Shown here: in pieces, positions 33,181 to 45,500 of the stretch
Layout of the letters: every line of letters starts with the position of its first letter
Numbering within the stretch: position 1 is the stretch's first letter
NCBI GenBank assembly: GCA_023653785.1
Contig: JAMKCH010072562.1
Span: 62,001 to 126,000 of the forward strand
Source of the DNA: Ophioderma brevispina
Lineage: Eukaryota > Echinodermata > Ophiuroidea > Amphilepidida > Ophiodermatidae
Reading direction: 5' to 3'
Length of the DNA stretch: 64,000 nt
Notes under the pieces: generated by a model
Databases searched by the model: none
Told to the model about the DNA's origin: nothing
What the model saw: the letters and a program-made list of their open reading frames with translations, nothing else
Made by a program: the position numbers and the translations under genes

Positions 33181-35459
33181 CTGAATGGGTGCAAAGTTCA
33201 AGGGAAATAAAGTGAGGACATGCTCTTATAGTAGGTAAACAGAGTAGATGCTTTTGAAACTAAAGCTCTTGATAAACAAAGATCATAATTTTTTGGGGGA
33301 GGGGAGGGGACGAGAGGGTTAACCATATACTAAACTCTTCTGTAGGTGGTAGTTGAACACCCACCAACGAATATTCTGTAATTAGTGCTCCATTCACACA
33401 TTTACATTTAAAACATGTTAAAACATATCAACAAAAATGCAGCATTGTCCAATAAATGATGAAACAGCTTTAGTAGCAGGCATTTTAACAGATCCCCCCT
33501 GTGTTCTTTACATATCACTGTATATGGATGGCACCTAGCTGTCGCATTGACATTCCTAACTTGCTGAATGTAGCAGAATCTATTCAAACCAAAGGCGGCA
33601 ATTATGAAATCAATGAATTATATGAGGACAACACACAATAAATACAGAAAATTGCATTGCAAAAGCTCATTATTCTGCAATCAAGTAGATCAGCAGTTTA
33701 GGGATTCAAAGACTAGCTGAGTCTCTGATAACAATTATTTGTTACTTACAAAAATACTATACCCTCCTTTGGATTGAACAGATCAAATCTTGATATACAT
33801 CGTAGGGGGGTGGGGTGGGGCGGGGATATAGTTCTGTTTGCCTTATGAAAATTTTTTTTTTATTTTCAAATTGAATTAAAGGAGATAATTGTCTGGATAG
33901 CTCACTATAATTATATGCAAAACTATTCTCTTTAAATTTCCTCTTTGACATATCTTACTGTTTAAATTTGCTAACAACCAAATATAGGCATCATCTATAG
34001 TTGGTGTATTTATTTCTCGGACAGTTTGCACGCACACCCCGTGCAAGCGCCATCAGCTACGCAGTGGTTTGGTGCATGCTTTGACCAATTACGCATCGTG
34101 TTGCTATGTGCGTTATTCCTACCAGTTAATTGCACCTTACGCTGGGGTATGTTCGATTCTGTCCGAGAATTAAATCCACCGACTATAATAACATACCCTC
34201 CCGCACAAGCTACCTGATGTTGGTTACAGTATGGGCATACAAATCTTTAGCCTTGCGGGCTCGCAGCATTTCTTTCATACACCCGACCATAATACACCAT
34301 TCAATTTCAACCGCCCATGCACCCTTCAAAGTTCTTCTCATATGCATACTTTTGCTTAGGCATTATTAATTTAACAGTTTGACTCAAAGTTCTTCAAATA
34401 TTCAGAATGTAATCCATCCAATCCGTCCTCTTTTCCTTGAAAATTGTTTTAACTGTACAACCGTGAGATAAGATGACTACTTTTTCAGTAATTTGTATGA
34501 TAAACTGTGAATAAACAGACCAGGAAATGAAATATTACAAAAACCAGTACATTCTTAAGTTTGACTTTTTATAGTCAAACGAAGGACACAAATAAATAAC
34601 TTGGCATTTTATGTTGAGAATAACTTTGCTAGCATACATGGGAACTTTGAGATGAGCTATTAAATTAATACATGCCCTTATTTCATTGCCTGCATATATA
34701 CAGCATGCTGGTTAGTAGCATTCACAACTGTTTGAATAAAGCCATGTAAAAAGACACATGAATGATTAGGGGGTTCCTTGCTTTATCTTCAGTGCAGTAT
34801 AATTCACTGTTGAGAAGACACCAAGAAAGCTAACAAAACCATATTTCTTGCCAAAAAATTGCAACAATTTCATTACTCTCATTCACTCTCTTAAAAAAAT
34901 GATGAAAATTAATACTCAAAAGAATCCTAAATTCCAACCGTTCACCCTATATCTATTTGAATATCGTGATGAAGCATGCCAACATACAGGCAAGTATCAC
35001 TGGATGCACGCAGACAAAATCCACCCACACCACACAGCTGTATAACCTCATCAATTACATAACCCCATAACCTATAGCAATCATTCTCTCAATGCTTTAT
35101 CATGAAATAACTCTGCTTGAACCTAACACATTAATAAGACTTCATTTTCCCCAATTCACTTCTATTTCCCCAACTCCACAGGTGCCTTTGCTGGTATAAT
35201 GTTCCCAACACAGAAAACATGAAAAGTCACCCTTTACCTCCTTTGATGACAAGTTTAACCCTTACCAACTCTGGTAGATTTCATATAGGTTACAACACTT
35301 AAGTCTGTGGTTATTGAGATGGTTTAAAAATGACTATAGGTCATTTGGGAAACCACTGACCTTAAGACTAGGCTGTTTGGAATTATTTGAATGCCTTTTT
35401 ATACTGATTCCAAATATGGTAATTGAAAATGCCTAATTTTGAATTTTTTTTGAACTCTG
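33181..35459. other. Intron, no other gene supported
   Basis: Intron between the Arg-rich linker exon and PDZ3. It has GC-richer patches near 34020-34200 but no exon-like signal. Short plus-strand frames (63-79 codons) have no recognisable motif. Confidence 0.35.
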
Positions 35460-35745
35460 AAGCTGGTATTCTGAAAGGGAGTCTAACTTCAGACCAGGGT
35501 TTTAAACCAGGGTTAGTCTTACATGAGCGGACCCTTTTTCCTTTCAAAATACTGTGAAAGTTAAATGTAAAGAGTGAGAAAATTCCTCAAGGATGGGCAG
35601 TTCTGGCCCATCCATGGAGAATTTGCTCACCCGTTACAGTGCACTTTTAGAAGTTCATTGGAAGGAAAAAAGGTCTGCTCATGTAGGACTAACCCTGATT
35701 TAAACCTGGGTCTAAAGTAAGACTCCCTTTCACAATACCAGCCTA
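35460..35745. mobile_element. Foldback/MITE family H with ~90 bp arms
   Basis: The left arm reads GCTGGTATTCTGAAAGGGAG, CAGGGTTAGTCTTACATGAG, CGGACCCTTTTTCC; the right arm is its complement (GGTCTGCTCATGTAGGACTA, ACTCCCTTTCACAATACCAG). An internal GATGGGCAG...CTGGCCCATC stem sits in the loop. It ends 157 bp from the donor of the Arg-rich exon. Confidence 0.72.
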
Positions 35746-35901
35746 TATGACTATAGTCATTTGTTTGGCTCAGAGAGTTAAGGAAAGGGGAGATGAGTTA
35801 GTAGAGCCTGTTTTGATTTGATTATGATCAAGCTCATGGATTGTTTGTATGACATGCTGCCCACTCATGCTCAGCGTGCAGAACAAAGAAACCGAGCTTA
35901 C

Positions 35902-36716
35902 TATGTACTGATGAAGGGCCCCGGTAGTAGTTTTTGTAAGGACGCCCTCTTCCTTTCTCACCTTTAGAGTTGTTTAATTTCAAATCATCATGCCATTCAT
36001 GAGGAAACCTGGGATTATGTCTCCTGATTTCATCAGGAGGCAAGCTTCTGCTGTCATAGTTTGGTGTCTTAGGCCGCCTCCTATCCAGATTGTCACGAGT
36101 CCTGGGACTGTGTTCACCCTGTGGAGGGCCCCTCCTTTGTGGATCAGAAGGCTTGGGCCCCCTTCTATCCAGACTCCTGTGGTCATAATCGTTCACACGT
36201 CGATCATTCCTACGATCATAGTCTTCATGAGGCCTTCTGTCGGGTCCACGTCTGTCGTGTCCTCCACCCTTTGGATCCCTTTGTGGACTATGCTTAACAT
36301 ATTCTGGCCTATGTTGTTCCCTCCTTCGGTCCCTATCAACATCATGTGATGCATGCTGGAGATCGGCCTCCTGTTTTTGAATATGATTTGGTTTTCTATC
36401 ATGGTCATGTAACCTCCTTGGACTTCTATTGGACCCTTGCTCCCATTCTTGTTGGTGGCGCCTATCACTGCTCCGGTCACTATGGTGACTATGTCTGTCA
36501 TCAGACTCCCTGTCCGAATCATGATATCGTCCATTCAGGCGATCATGCCCCTTATCAGCAGACTTGGCTTTGCCGTCTTTATCTGTTTCTGCTCTCTCAT
36601 GAGCAGGGCTGAGCCTTTCCTTATCTCGGCTACGGTTTCTTTTCAACCTCCTCATTTCGTCTTGATTCCTTAGGTCAAATTCGTCACTTGAAGATTTCAA
36701 ATCATCTGGGTTAAGG
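35902..36716 (-). CDS. MAGI-like scaffold, Arg/Asp/His-rich linker exon before PDZ3
   Basis: Internal exon of about 271 residues, open throughout. The acceptor is a pyrimidine-rich tract ending ATTAG at 36717 (start phase 2). The donor is GTAAGC after 35902 (phase 1); a second phase-1 donor, GTGAGA, follows 35962. The protein is extremely polar: runs of DRR, DRD, RRG, HDR and SPR with almost no hydrophobic residues, so it is predicted to be disordered. It contains many basic SP/TP sites that could be phosphorylated. Its end phase matches the PDZ3 exon at 33.18 kb, which places it between PDZ2 and PDZ3 of a MAGI scaffold. Vertebrate MAGI proteins carry an Arg-rich tail after the last PDZ; here the basic region precedes PDZ3. 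Codon-level integrity over 815 nt argues for active selection. The assignment to MAGI rests on phase and position, not on sequence similarity. Alternatively it is the tail of an unrelated SR-like protein, which I think less likely. Confidence 0.7.
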
Positions 36717-37399
36717 CTAATATTGGACAACAAAAAGGTGGCACGTCTTTGCTCATAAAATCCCAGGCTCCAAAATAACCTAAGGCAACTAAGGCAATTT
36801 GCCTTGGGGGCCCATACGATTTGCCTTGGTGGCCTATAAAAAATTGCTATTCTTTAACAGTACCGTCTTGGTGCCCTTTAAAAATTGGGCAAAAATTGCC
36901 TTGCCCTAATTCCCTATTTTAGCGCATAACTTCCAAACAAACATCTTTTATACCACAAGTTCTTAAGACACCAAAATATCGAACCATTCCGGTTAAAATT
37001 GGGGGTCCAGGGGATGAGGCTATTCACCATCACATATTGTCCTTAACCTAAATACCCATTTTTAATGCGGAGGTGTCAATTGCCCACTGACTGGCGTACA
37101 AATAATTTCAAGTGGTGGTAACTATAAACAAACTATGTTTGTCATTCATGTCATTACCTTGGAAAAGATTCAGTCAAATATTTTGAGATGTGGCTAGAAT
37201 CCACAAGGATTGCACTGCTAGCAATAGCCATGTGTGATGCACGGGGAAATGGGGGTCCGGGATAGGATCTTGACTGATAGGTTTAGGGGAAACTGGGGGG
37301 ATGAGTATACCGGCTAGTAAGTATAACCGCTAGATGGTATACTGGAATGTTTTTCAGAAGGGACTGTATTCAACCTAATTAGCACCCCGAAGCCAATTA

Positions 37400-38420
37400 G
37401 TTAGTCATTAAGAATGGCCAAGTACCCAATGCGACCACTGGAATGGAAACCTTACCCCCCAAATGACCATTCGAAACAGTGCCCCCAAACCTCGTACGGC
37501 AAAGGCGTACCACCATACCAAACCCCAAATGACCCCTCGAAAATGTGGGGGAACCCACTGAACTCGTAGGCGAAACTCTACCACCATACCAAAACCATAT
37601 ATCATACATCCAAACACGGCCAAGTTACCCCCTAATGACCCTATGGATGACCTTTGACCCCCAAATGACCCCTCCAAAAAATGTGACCACTAAACGCGTA
37701 TGGCGAAACTCTACCACCATACCAAAACTCATATCTCATACATCAAAGCACGGCCAAGTTACCCCTAACGACCCTTGGATGACCTTGACCCCCCCAAATT
37801 GACCCTCCAAAATGTGACCACTAACTCGTACGGCGAAACTCTACCACCATACCAAAACTCACATCCATAATTCAAAGCACGGCCAAGTTACCAGATAATG
37901 ACCCCCGGATGACCTTGACCCCAAATGACCCCGTGAAAACATGACCACTAAACTCGTACGGCAAAACTCTACCACCATACCAAAACTCATATCCATACAT
38001 CAACGCCCGGCAAGTATGCAATAATGACCCCTGGATGACCTTTTGAACCCAAATGACCCCTCGAAAAAGACCATAAACTCGTTACAGCGAAAACTCTATC
38101 CACCAACAAACTCATATCCCATATGTCTACGCATACGGCAAGTTACCCCAATAATGACCCCTGGATGACCTTTGACCCCCAAATGACCCCTCGAAAAACA
38201 TGACCACTAAACGTGTACAGCGAAACTCTACCACCATAACAAAAACTCATATTATATGTCAAACCACGGCCAAAGTAGTTACCCTATAATGACACTAGTG
38301 GATGACATTTGACCCGCAAATGACCCCTCGAAAACGTAACCACAAACCTCGTACGTCGGAGCTCTACAACCATACCCAAATACTATCCGTATGTTAAAGG
38401 ACGGAGAAACGCATAGCCGG
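37400..38420. repeat. Tandem array, ~130 bp unit, about 8 copies
   Basis: The unit contains CGTACGGCGAAACTCTACCA, CCATACCAAAACTCATATCC, CACGGCCAAGTTACC, ATGACCCCTGGATGACCTTT and GACCCCCAAATGACCCCTCG. The GGATGACCTT motif recurs at about 37645, 37778, 37909, 38032, 38163 and 38290, giving a period of 123-133 bp. Copies differ by small indels. Frames in it (70-89 codons) recur shifted and are not genes. Confidence 0.8.
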
Positions 38421-40639
38421 ACAAAACAAACCCACAAGTTGTTTTTTTAGTAATTTACAAAATAATAAAACATTAAAAAAAAAACAGATTACACATTTTG
38501 TCGCCTTCGTAGTCCACTCAATCATGAAAAATACTAGGTACACCTGGACAAAAATTGCTACAGAAGTTTTATGGCTGTAAATAGCAGGTCAAATGACCTC
38601 CCAAACAATATCAAAAATGGTAGAGAAAAAGGGAAGCCTGGCAAGACATGCTAATTTGCATCTTATCTTACGTGGACGTATACGCCCATATTCGACAAGG
38701 TATATAACTCATAAATAAATGCATGTTAGGCAGATTTTCCATTTCTGTTTTGGTGTTTGAAATGTTTTACAGGCTATGCCTGCAAGGTGGTAGCACTTGC
38801 GATGATATTATTAAAAGTAGAAAGTGAGCCATTATAAAGATGGCCAGCAATTTTCCCGCCAAAAGTAATTTTGCATTTGGTCAGAGTCAGACTGCATCGG
38901 GATGGGAAATCTTTATTATCAAATTATTATCAGAGGAGTATTATTCAAACACATTGGGTCAATACCAGTGTTCGATGTAGAGGGGTTTTACTGCAAAGAT
39001 GCAGTAACATTTCTCTGGTGCATGTTAAAAATTCAGGGCCCGTTGCATGCAAGATTTTTTTTAGTGTTATTAAGCCCATTTTCTGAGAAAATCCCAAGTT
39101 GTGCATGTAACTTTCTTTTAATCGAAACACTGTCAACTACTGCAGTGGGGGGGGGGGGCCCTCCCTATTCGAAGTGATGGGTATATGTGCCTCGGGCAGG
39201 TGAAAAATAGGGATTCCCCGGGTCCTTTGATAAAAATACCCCAAAATACGGGGTCATTCGGACCACACGCGATACCCCTGGGGTATCCCCGTATCCAACG
39301 CTCCGACGGGGCCAATGATGTTTAAACCTTACGTTACACACTAGGACCGTGTCTCTTTTCCCTTTCCGAGTTCCAACGCCCATGTGAAATTATTAAAATT
39401 GCTGGCATTGACATTCTACAATTGTTAACAATTATGTGCCGGCATCGGCTGCGCCAATTTTGCATTTGGGTGTCCATTATTTAAAAAAGTGAATAATTTT
39501 CTGAAACAAAGTGGGGAGGAGGAAAAGAAGAAAAAATGGGGGTCATTGAGTATGTGAAACATTTTCAAAAAAGGGTCATTTGGTAATAGCATGGGTAATA
39601 TAGGAAAATCAGCATAAGAAGGCGGTCAAGCATTCAAGACGTTACCAAAGTCTCAAAGACCTTGACTGACGATGCCTCTAACAGGGGAGTGTGATATGTG
39701 CTGCACAACATCTACTACAAAACATTCATTTGAGGAATTGCGGCGCATCAGATAAAGTCAGCCTACATCTAAATGCCAAAAGGACGGAATGGAATACATG
39801 CCGTCAAGAGGAAGAGAATATCATCCATTCTAGATGTACTACACACGGTACCCAACTCAAGAAGATTAGGGACCCCTCAAACCTCGGGTCCTATGTTGGA
39901 CAGCAAGAAAATCAGAGTTAAAGGGACCGTGGCTGATCGCCACTAGCATGTCCGCATACTCCAAGTTTCTTAGTGGAAGTGGTCAACATTTGCGTATTGA
40001 AGAAGCTATATTTTTCTCATTTACCGTGAAAGCTTAGGGCTAAAGGATATTGGTTTGCGAAGTTAGGAGCGAAACTGGATCCATTTTGGTCGACCTTATC
40101 ACTTTACATATAAAGGGTAGAAAATCAGTTTTTAGCATCACATGAAAAACGGGTTGAAATAATCGGGCAAAACTCTACAGAGGGGTTAGAGGGTGAAGCC
40201 ATTCTATCAAGATGAAAATTTTATTTACCTAAAGCGGGTCGTCCACTTTAATATATTGAATAATAACCAAAATATAGGCAAAAATGGCACATCGGTTTTT
40301 ATGCAAATTAGCATGTCTGGCCATGGGCTTCCTTTTTTCTACCTTTTTGATATGGTGGTTCGTTTGAGGGTTTGTACAACAAGTTACAGCAAGAAAACCT
40401 TCTGTAGCCATTTTGTCCAGGTCATACCGTTAGTTGAGTGGCCTATTGTGAAATATGCACTGAGGGCCTAACATGTTTCAGATTTGTCTCAAAGTGACAA
40501 AAAACTCTATGGACCCTTGTAAGAAGGGTCAGCCAGTGGGACCTGCAAAATGAACTTAAGATCACCCATTATCGCAAATTTGCAATCTGTTTCATATTCA
40601 TTAAAAATTATAATTTCGACGGTTTTCTCGCTTTTCGCG
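38421..40639. other. No supported gene; possible decayed repeats
   Basis: Contains a G10 run at about 39147, frames of 60-92 codons, and a 76-codon frame at 39691-39921 in less AT-rich sequence (NAKRTEWNTCRQEEENIIHS) that may be a transposon fragment. Nothing identifiable. Confidence 0.3.
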
Positions 40640-41070
40640 CTCGCTATATTCAAATGATATAAGCTGTGGGCCGCACCATGACCTTGACCCTGGCACGTGA
40701 CTTTGATCTCATCATCAACATATGAGGCGATCGCATGGGCACCTATGACAAAATTTGGTTCAAATTGAACTTCAAGTTTTCAATCTTAGATCAATTTTAC
40801 ATTTTTTTAGCCCATTGTTCCAACGTGACATCACATGACCTTGACCTTCAACATGACCTTTGACATCATCAAACAGATGAGGGATCCCATTGTTGCATCT
40901 ATGACAGAGTTTGGTTCCAATTGAAGTTAAACTTGTCAATTGAGGTCAATTTAAAAAAAAAAACTTAACAATTTTTGACCCCCACACATCCACACAAAAC
41001 ACCACACATACATACACACGCACAAAGGATTGATAAGTGTCTGCCAGCTCATAGTGGCGGCCAACCCCAA
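40640..41070. repeat. Interspersed repeat family F, copy 2
   Basis: Same block order and orientation as 20.64-21.07 kb, including the CA-rich run at about 40985-41025 and the CTGCCAGCTCATAGTGGCGG end. The 'GACCTTTGACATCATC' motifs are typical of the GGTCA-rich repeats elsewhere in the window. Confidence 0.6.
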
Positions 41071-41499
41071 AAAGCAGCTGATTTCAATGATGGAAATAAT
41101 ATGGGAAATAAATCTGTTGTAAACAAATTGCTAATAAAGTACTATGTGTGTGTAAAATTGGCAACAAAACAGTTGCTACTTCATGGAAATACAAATTGAG
41201 TTTCAATTTGTGTTGTAGGATGTGGTGATCAACTGCCAGATGGTATTTCCACACCACAAGTAGCATGATGAATTGCTCATAAGAATAAAATGCACAATTA
41301 ATCTTACCTACCTCTACTGAAAATTGAAAGTGTTTTGATAAATCCAAACACAAGGCATGACAATCTTTCAAAGAAATTTGAAACAGTACACTTGTACTAA
41401 AATGTTCCTGACAGATAACTCAAAACTTGCAAATTTTCCAAATGTATTTTATTTGAGTAATTATTTTTTAAATCAATTTTGAAATTAAAATTTCTCGGT

Positions 41500-41823
41500 T
41501 CTTAATTAAAATAGTAAAAAAAACTAAAGACTGTCACCTAACTAAAAATGCCCAATTCAAAGGTTGGATGAATCGATTTTTTCGTTTTGATTGCAGTAAA
41601 CATTTGCTCACAGTACAACAGTGCGATGGATACCGGTTATAACAAAATTCGGAGGCCGGAATTTTGAACAAAGTTATGATTTCTATATGAGGAATGATTT
41701 TTGAGTTTAGCATTCACCACAGTGAGTATTTTTAGGCCAAGTATTAATATGTATATGACAACCAAATGTGACTGTTTTGAAAATTGAGGGCGCCCTCCTC
41801 AGGAACTCTATGAGTCGGGCTTT
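41500..41823. mobile_element. MITE family A, copy 3 (diverged)
   Basis: Reverse-orientation relative of the 2.6 and 27.5 kb copies. It is recognisable by GATGAATCGATTTTTTCGTTTT, the remnant of the CCGGAATTTT palindrome, and the end GGGCGCCCTCCTCAGGAA...GAGTCGGGCTTT. Many indels; the left terminus is not clear. Confidence 0.55.
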
Positions 41824-42523
41824 AAAAACTCATACAACAGTACACTAAAATGTAGAAAGTGAGTTTAGTGTCTTTTTTTAAATTGTGCCAAAAAAAATGG
41901 CTGAATGCTGCAATTGACATGGAATTCACCTTTAATGAGCTTATGCCAAACTTTTGTCATAAGCACCGGTTATTGTTATATGATAAACTATACTGGCTTT
42001 TTGCTTAAGCTTTTAAATTGGAGAAGTAGGCTTAAACTTTAGAGATATGGCCAAAAGTGTTTACCTGTTTTTAGGAAGCTATACATCCATCCATTACTCT
42101 AAGAGTCTAACCTTCACCTGTTTGAAGCCATTTTAATGATGTGATTTTGAGTCAGCTTCCACTAAAAATAAATATAATAAAATAATAAAAAGACACCGTA
42201 ATTATTTGAAAGTGATTTATAATCATCTTTGATTCCTAATCTGTTTACAGTCTGTTCTGTCTACTTTTTGGCCATATTCCAAAGAAAGAAAGAAAAGAAA
42301 TTTACATAGAAGAAAATTTTTCAGTTTCACACACTTGATGGGTGCTTCAAGGTTTGGACCAAGCAGTATTCCAAATCTTCATTTGTTTTTTAAATGAATT
42401 TTGAATTGGGAAAATTTTAAAATCTATATTTATCTGGAATTAACAAAGAATATTTAGCTGATATGAACCAGATAACAACGCATACTATGATACCAGCCTG
42501 CACCAAATGCCAATCATACTTAC

Positions 42524-42580
42524 CATCTTAATGGTGGGGTGGAAGACTCAGGTTGGTGCTACTAGCTGTGAGCCAATGGT
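42524..42580 (-). other. Possible minus-strand 5' exon ending in ATG|GTAAGT
   Basis: The donor consensus AAGATG|GTAAGTATG lies in higher-GC sequence. All three frames upstream have stops, so if real it is a 5' untranslated exon with the start codon at its last three bases. It sits 5.8 kb upstream of the first MAGI exon in this window. Its phase 0 does not match the phase-2 acceptor at 36717, so another exon would be needed between them. Confidence 0.15.
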
Positions 42581-45500
42581 ATCCGTTTAATTGAAAAAGA
42601 ATGGGAATGAAATGAAAAAAGGAAACAAAGATTTACAGTGTATGACATTTCACATGGGTAAGCCATTATCAGTAACTTTTGCTCATTTTTTATAGGGACC
42701 TTCTGTTTCACAAATTTGATCCAATTATATCATAATTGAAGCTATTTCAATCAAAGTCGGCCTTGTCTTTCAAAAACATCAGAGGAAATGCAAACTCAAT
42801 GTGAAAGGTGGACTTCACGATTGTATAGTTAAAGCATGCATTGTTTGAAATTCGGCTCCTTGATATATGTGTCTGGATGGACACAGGACACTCCTTTGCA
42901 TCACAATTGGCTTTACATGTATCAAGATCCATTCATTTCTATCATTTAGGCCTACATAGTTTATTATAACAGCATCTCCCTCCCCACGATTCGTCGAAGG
43001 GTTTCAAATAACCAATCCACCTCACTGCTTGTTTTCAAATAATTAATTTTTGATGAATTTATCTTATTCTATTCAAGAAAATCAATAATAATGGCCTTAA
43101 TTCAGGGTCTGCATTTTGGTCAGATTATAGTGGCTAATGGCCTAATTATGACTTGCAGTCTCTTCGGGAAAATTGCCCTTTCTTGGAAATGTTTTAAGTA
43201 CATTTTTTATGTCACAGAAAGGGTTTCTTCAGGGAAAGGCCTCTCTGGGTAAGCAACAATAGAAAGAAAGAACATAGAGTAAAATTAATTTCAATACCCT
43301 TCCAAAATTGTCCTCAAAATCAAAACAACATGAGCCACTATTCATACCACATGTGTATGGAAATAGAAATGCTCTTCCGATTACAAATTTGTCAATTGTT
43401 TATGAAGAGATTTTTAGCAAATTAATTTCCTAAATGAAATTCTTTTTTTATAGTCTATCACACCAGTCCTTTTGCGTCTTGCACCAATCCTAATCAGGAG
43501 ACAGTTATGTCTAGTCCAATATTATTAAATGCCACACCCATGTAAGCACTCCAATATGTCAAATTCCAATCTAAAATTGGGGACTAACAAATCCCAGTAT
43601 GCCTCCCAACCAGGACAAACTTAACCACCTTATTCTTGGCCTTATGGATCCTGAAATGGGGGTTTAAATAAAGGACGCATATAGGCTAATGCAAAACGTT
43701 GCATTAGGCCAAGAATTTAGTTTTAAGTGGAAATTTCTGTGTAAGACAGAGCTGAAAATGTCAGATTGGTGCAGAAATGTGTCTAGATTAACATACTAAG
43801 TCCCCTTAAAATCTTCTTTTGTGCTTTTTCGAAATTAAGGGGAAAAGTTGTACAGGGTACTAAAATTACAAATATTAGAATGTCCTTAAATGTGTTCCAA
43901 ATTTTTGTTCCAAGTCCCAAGGATCAATAAAAGGTTTATAGTTGGCCCTATCTAAAACCTGTAGTTTAAGTACTACAGACATAATCATTCAAGGTCATCT
44001 GGGGGTAAAGATTTCAAAAATGATCCATTTCATTGAAACCAGATTCAAAAATTGCTCGTAGAGTTCATATTAAAACAGAAAATGTTCATTCAAAGTACCA
44101 TACATGGATTCAATATGACATATAAGAGCAGAAAGAAAGAGGGACCCATAGAAGACTGTAGAACCCATCACACTTGGCCCTGTAATTTTGAAAGTAATGA
44201 CCATCACCTGTTTAAATATTCATTTGGTGTTCCTGTCACAACGAGATGAAGAATTTGACCACATCGTTCAGAGGAATCCGACCATTCTGAAAAATTACCC
44301 CCGGATGACCTTTGAGCCGTTTTTACCATATTAGTTATTAAACTACAAGCCATAGATAGGGCAAAAACTATACTTTTTTTAATCCTTGGGACATGACAAA
44401 AATGTTGGAAACAATGTAAGGACAATGAATATTTCGTAAGTTTACCCCTGTACAACTTTGCCCCCCTTAATTCTGATCTGAAAAGGCAAAATGAGGATTT
44501 TTGGGGACTTTTTAGTATATTATTCTAGACACATTTCGGCACCAATTCTGAAAATATTTCAGCGTGTTCCCAGAAATTTCCTCCTTTCATTGTTTATTTT
44601 ATTAATACTCTGGCCTAGCAGTTGGTTCTAGTATTAGAAGGTTTGTTTGGACGTCAAGGAAAACAGAACTGAGATCTGAGATCTTGTGGGGTTTAGAAAT
44701 ACCGTTCTATAATTTTGTGATAGTAGTTTTACGTTCAATCAAAGCATGGTAAACCTATTCATGTACTCAAAGACCCAAGTATTTTATTATCAGGAACAAA
44801 CAATTATTTTGAACCATGGAAATTAAAATGTTAGCATGCAGAAACTGATGCTTTTTGAAAGGAGTTTCCTTTCTCATGGACCTAAAAACATCAGTTTGTT
44901 AATTAGATTAGCTTCTTGGCATCACTCATTGGGCCCCAATGGGCTTACAAAGGGAGAGGAAAATAATTAGAGCAAATAGTTGTGCACACATTTTTTTAAA
45001 ATACTCAACTGCATCTAAGAAGCATTATAAAGTACAAAAAATATGATAAACAGGTGTACCAATAGTGCCCTCAACATTTGCCACAGTACTTTTACAAAAA
45101 CATGTTTGATATTTTTCATCTGCCTATATACTAAAGATTAAAAAATATTTAACGTTGTGATTTAACTACAGACCAAGTCTTGCGTTCCCATTTTGTTGTG
45201 TTAAATGGAAAATTTCATAATCAATTCTATTCCCAAGATTGGTAAACAATGATAAAATTGTTGAACATCAAAAGACATGTAATCTAGGTGTCCACCTTTC
45301 AAGTCCTACTAGTAGGTTGCAGAAATGCTTTTTAAAGGTCTGTTATCTATATTACTATGAAGGGAATCTTTTGGTTTCCAAAATTTTGCCCAAAGCAGGA
45401 GAATATTGCCCATGTAGCTATGAAATATGCTGTGATTTGACCTTTGACATTAGGGTCATTTGCCAAAACCCTCGAATCGGAATAAAATAGTGCCCAGATT

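Noticed and set aside
37397..37802. Frames of 70-89 codons in the tandem array
   Set aside because: The same motifs recur out of frame in neighbouring array units.
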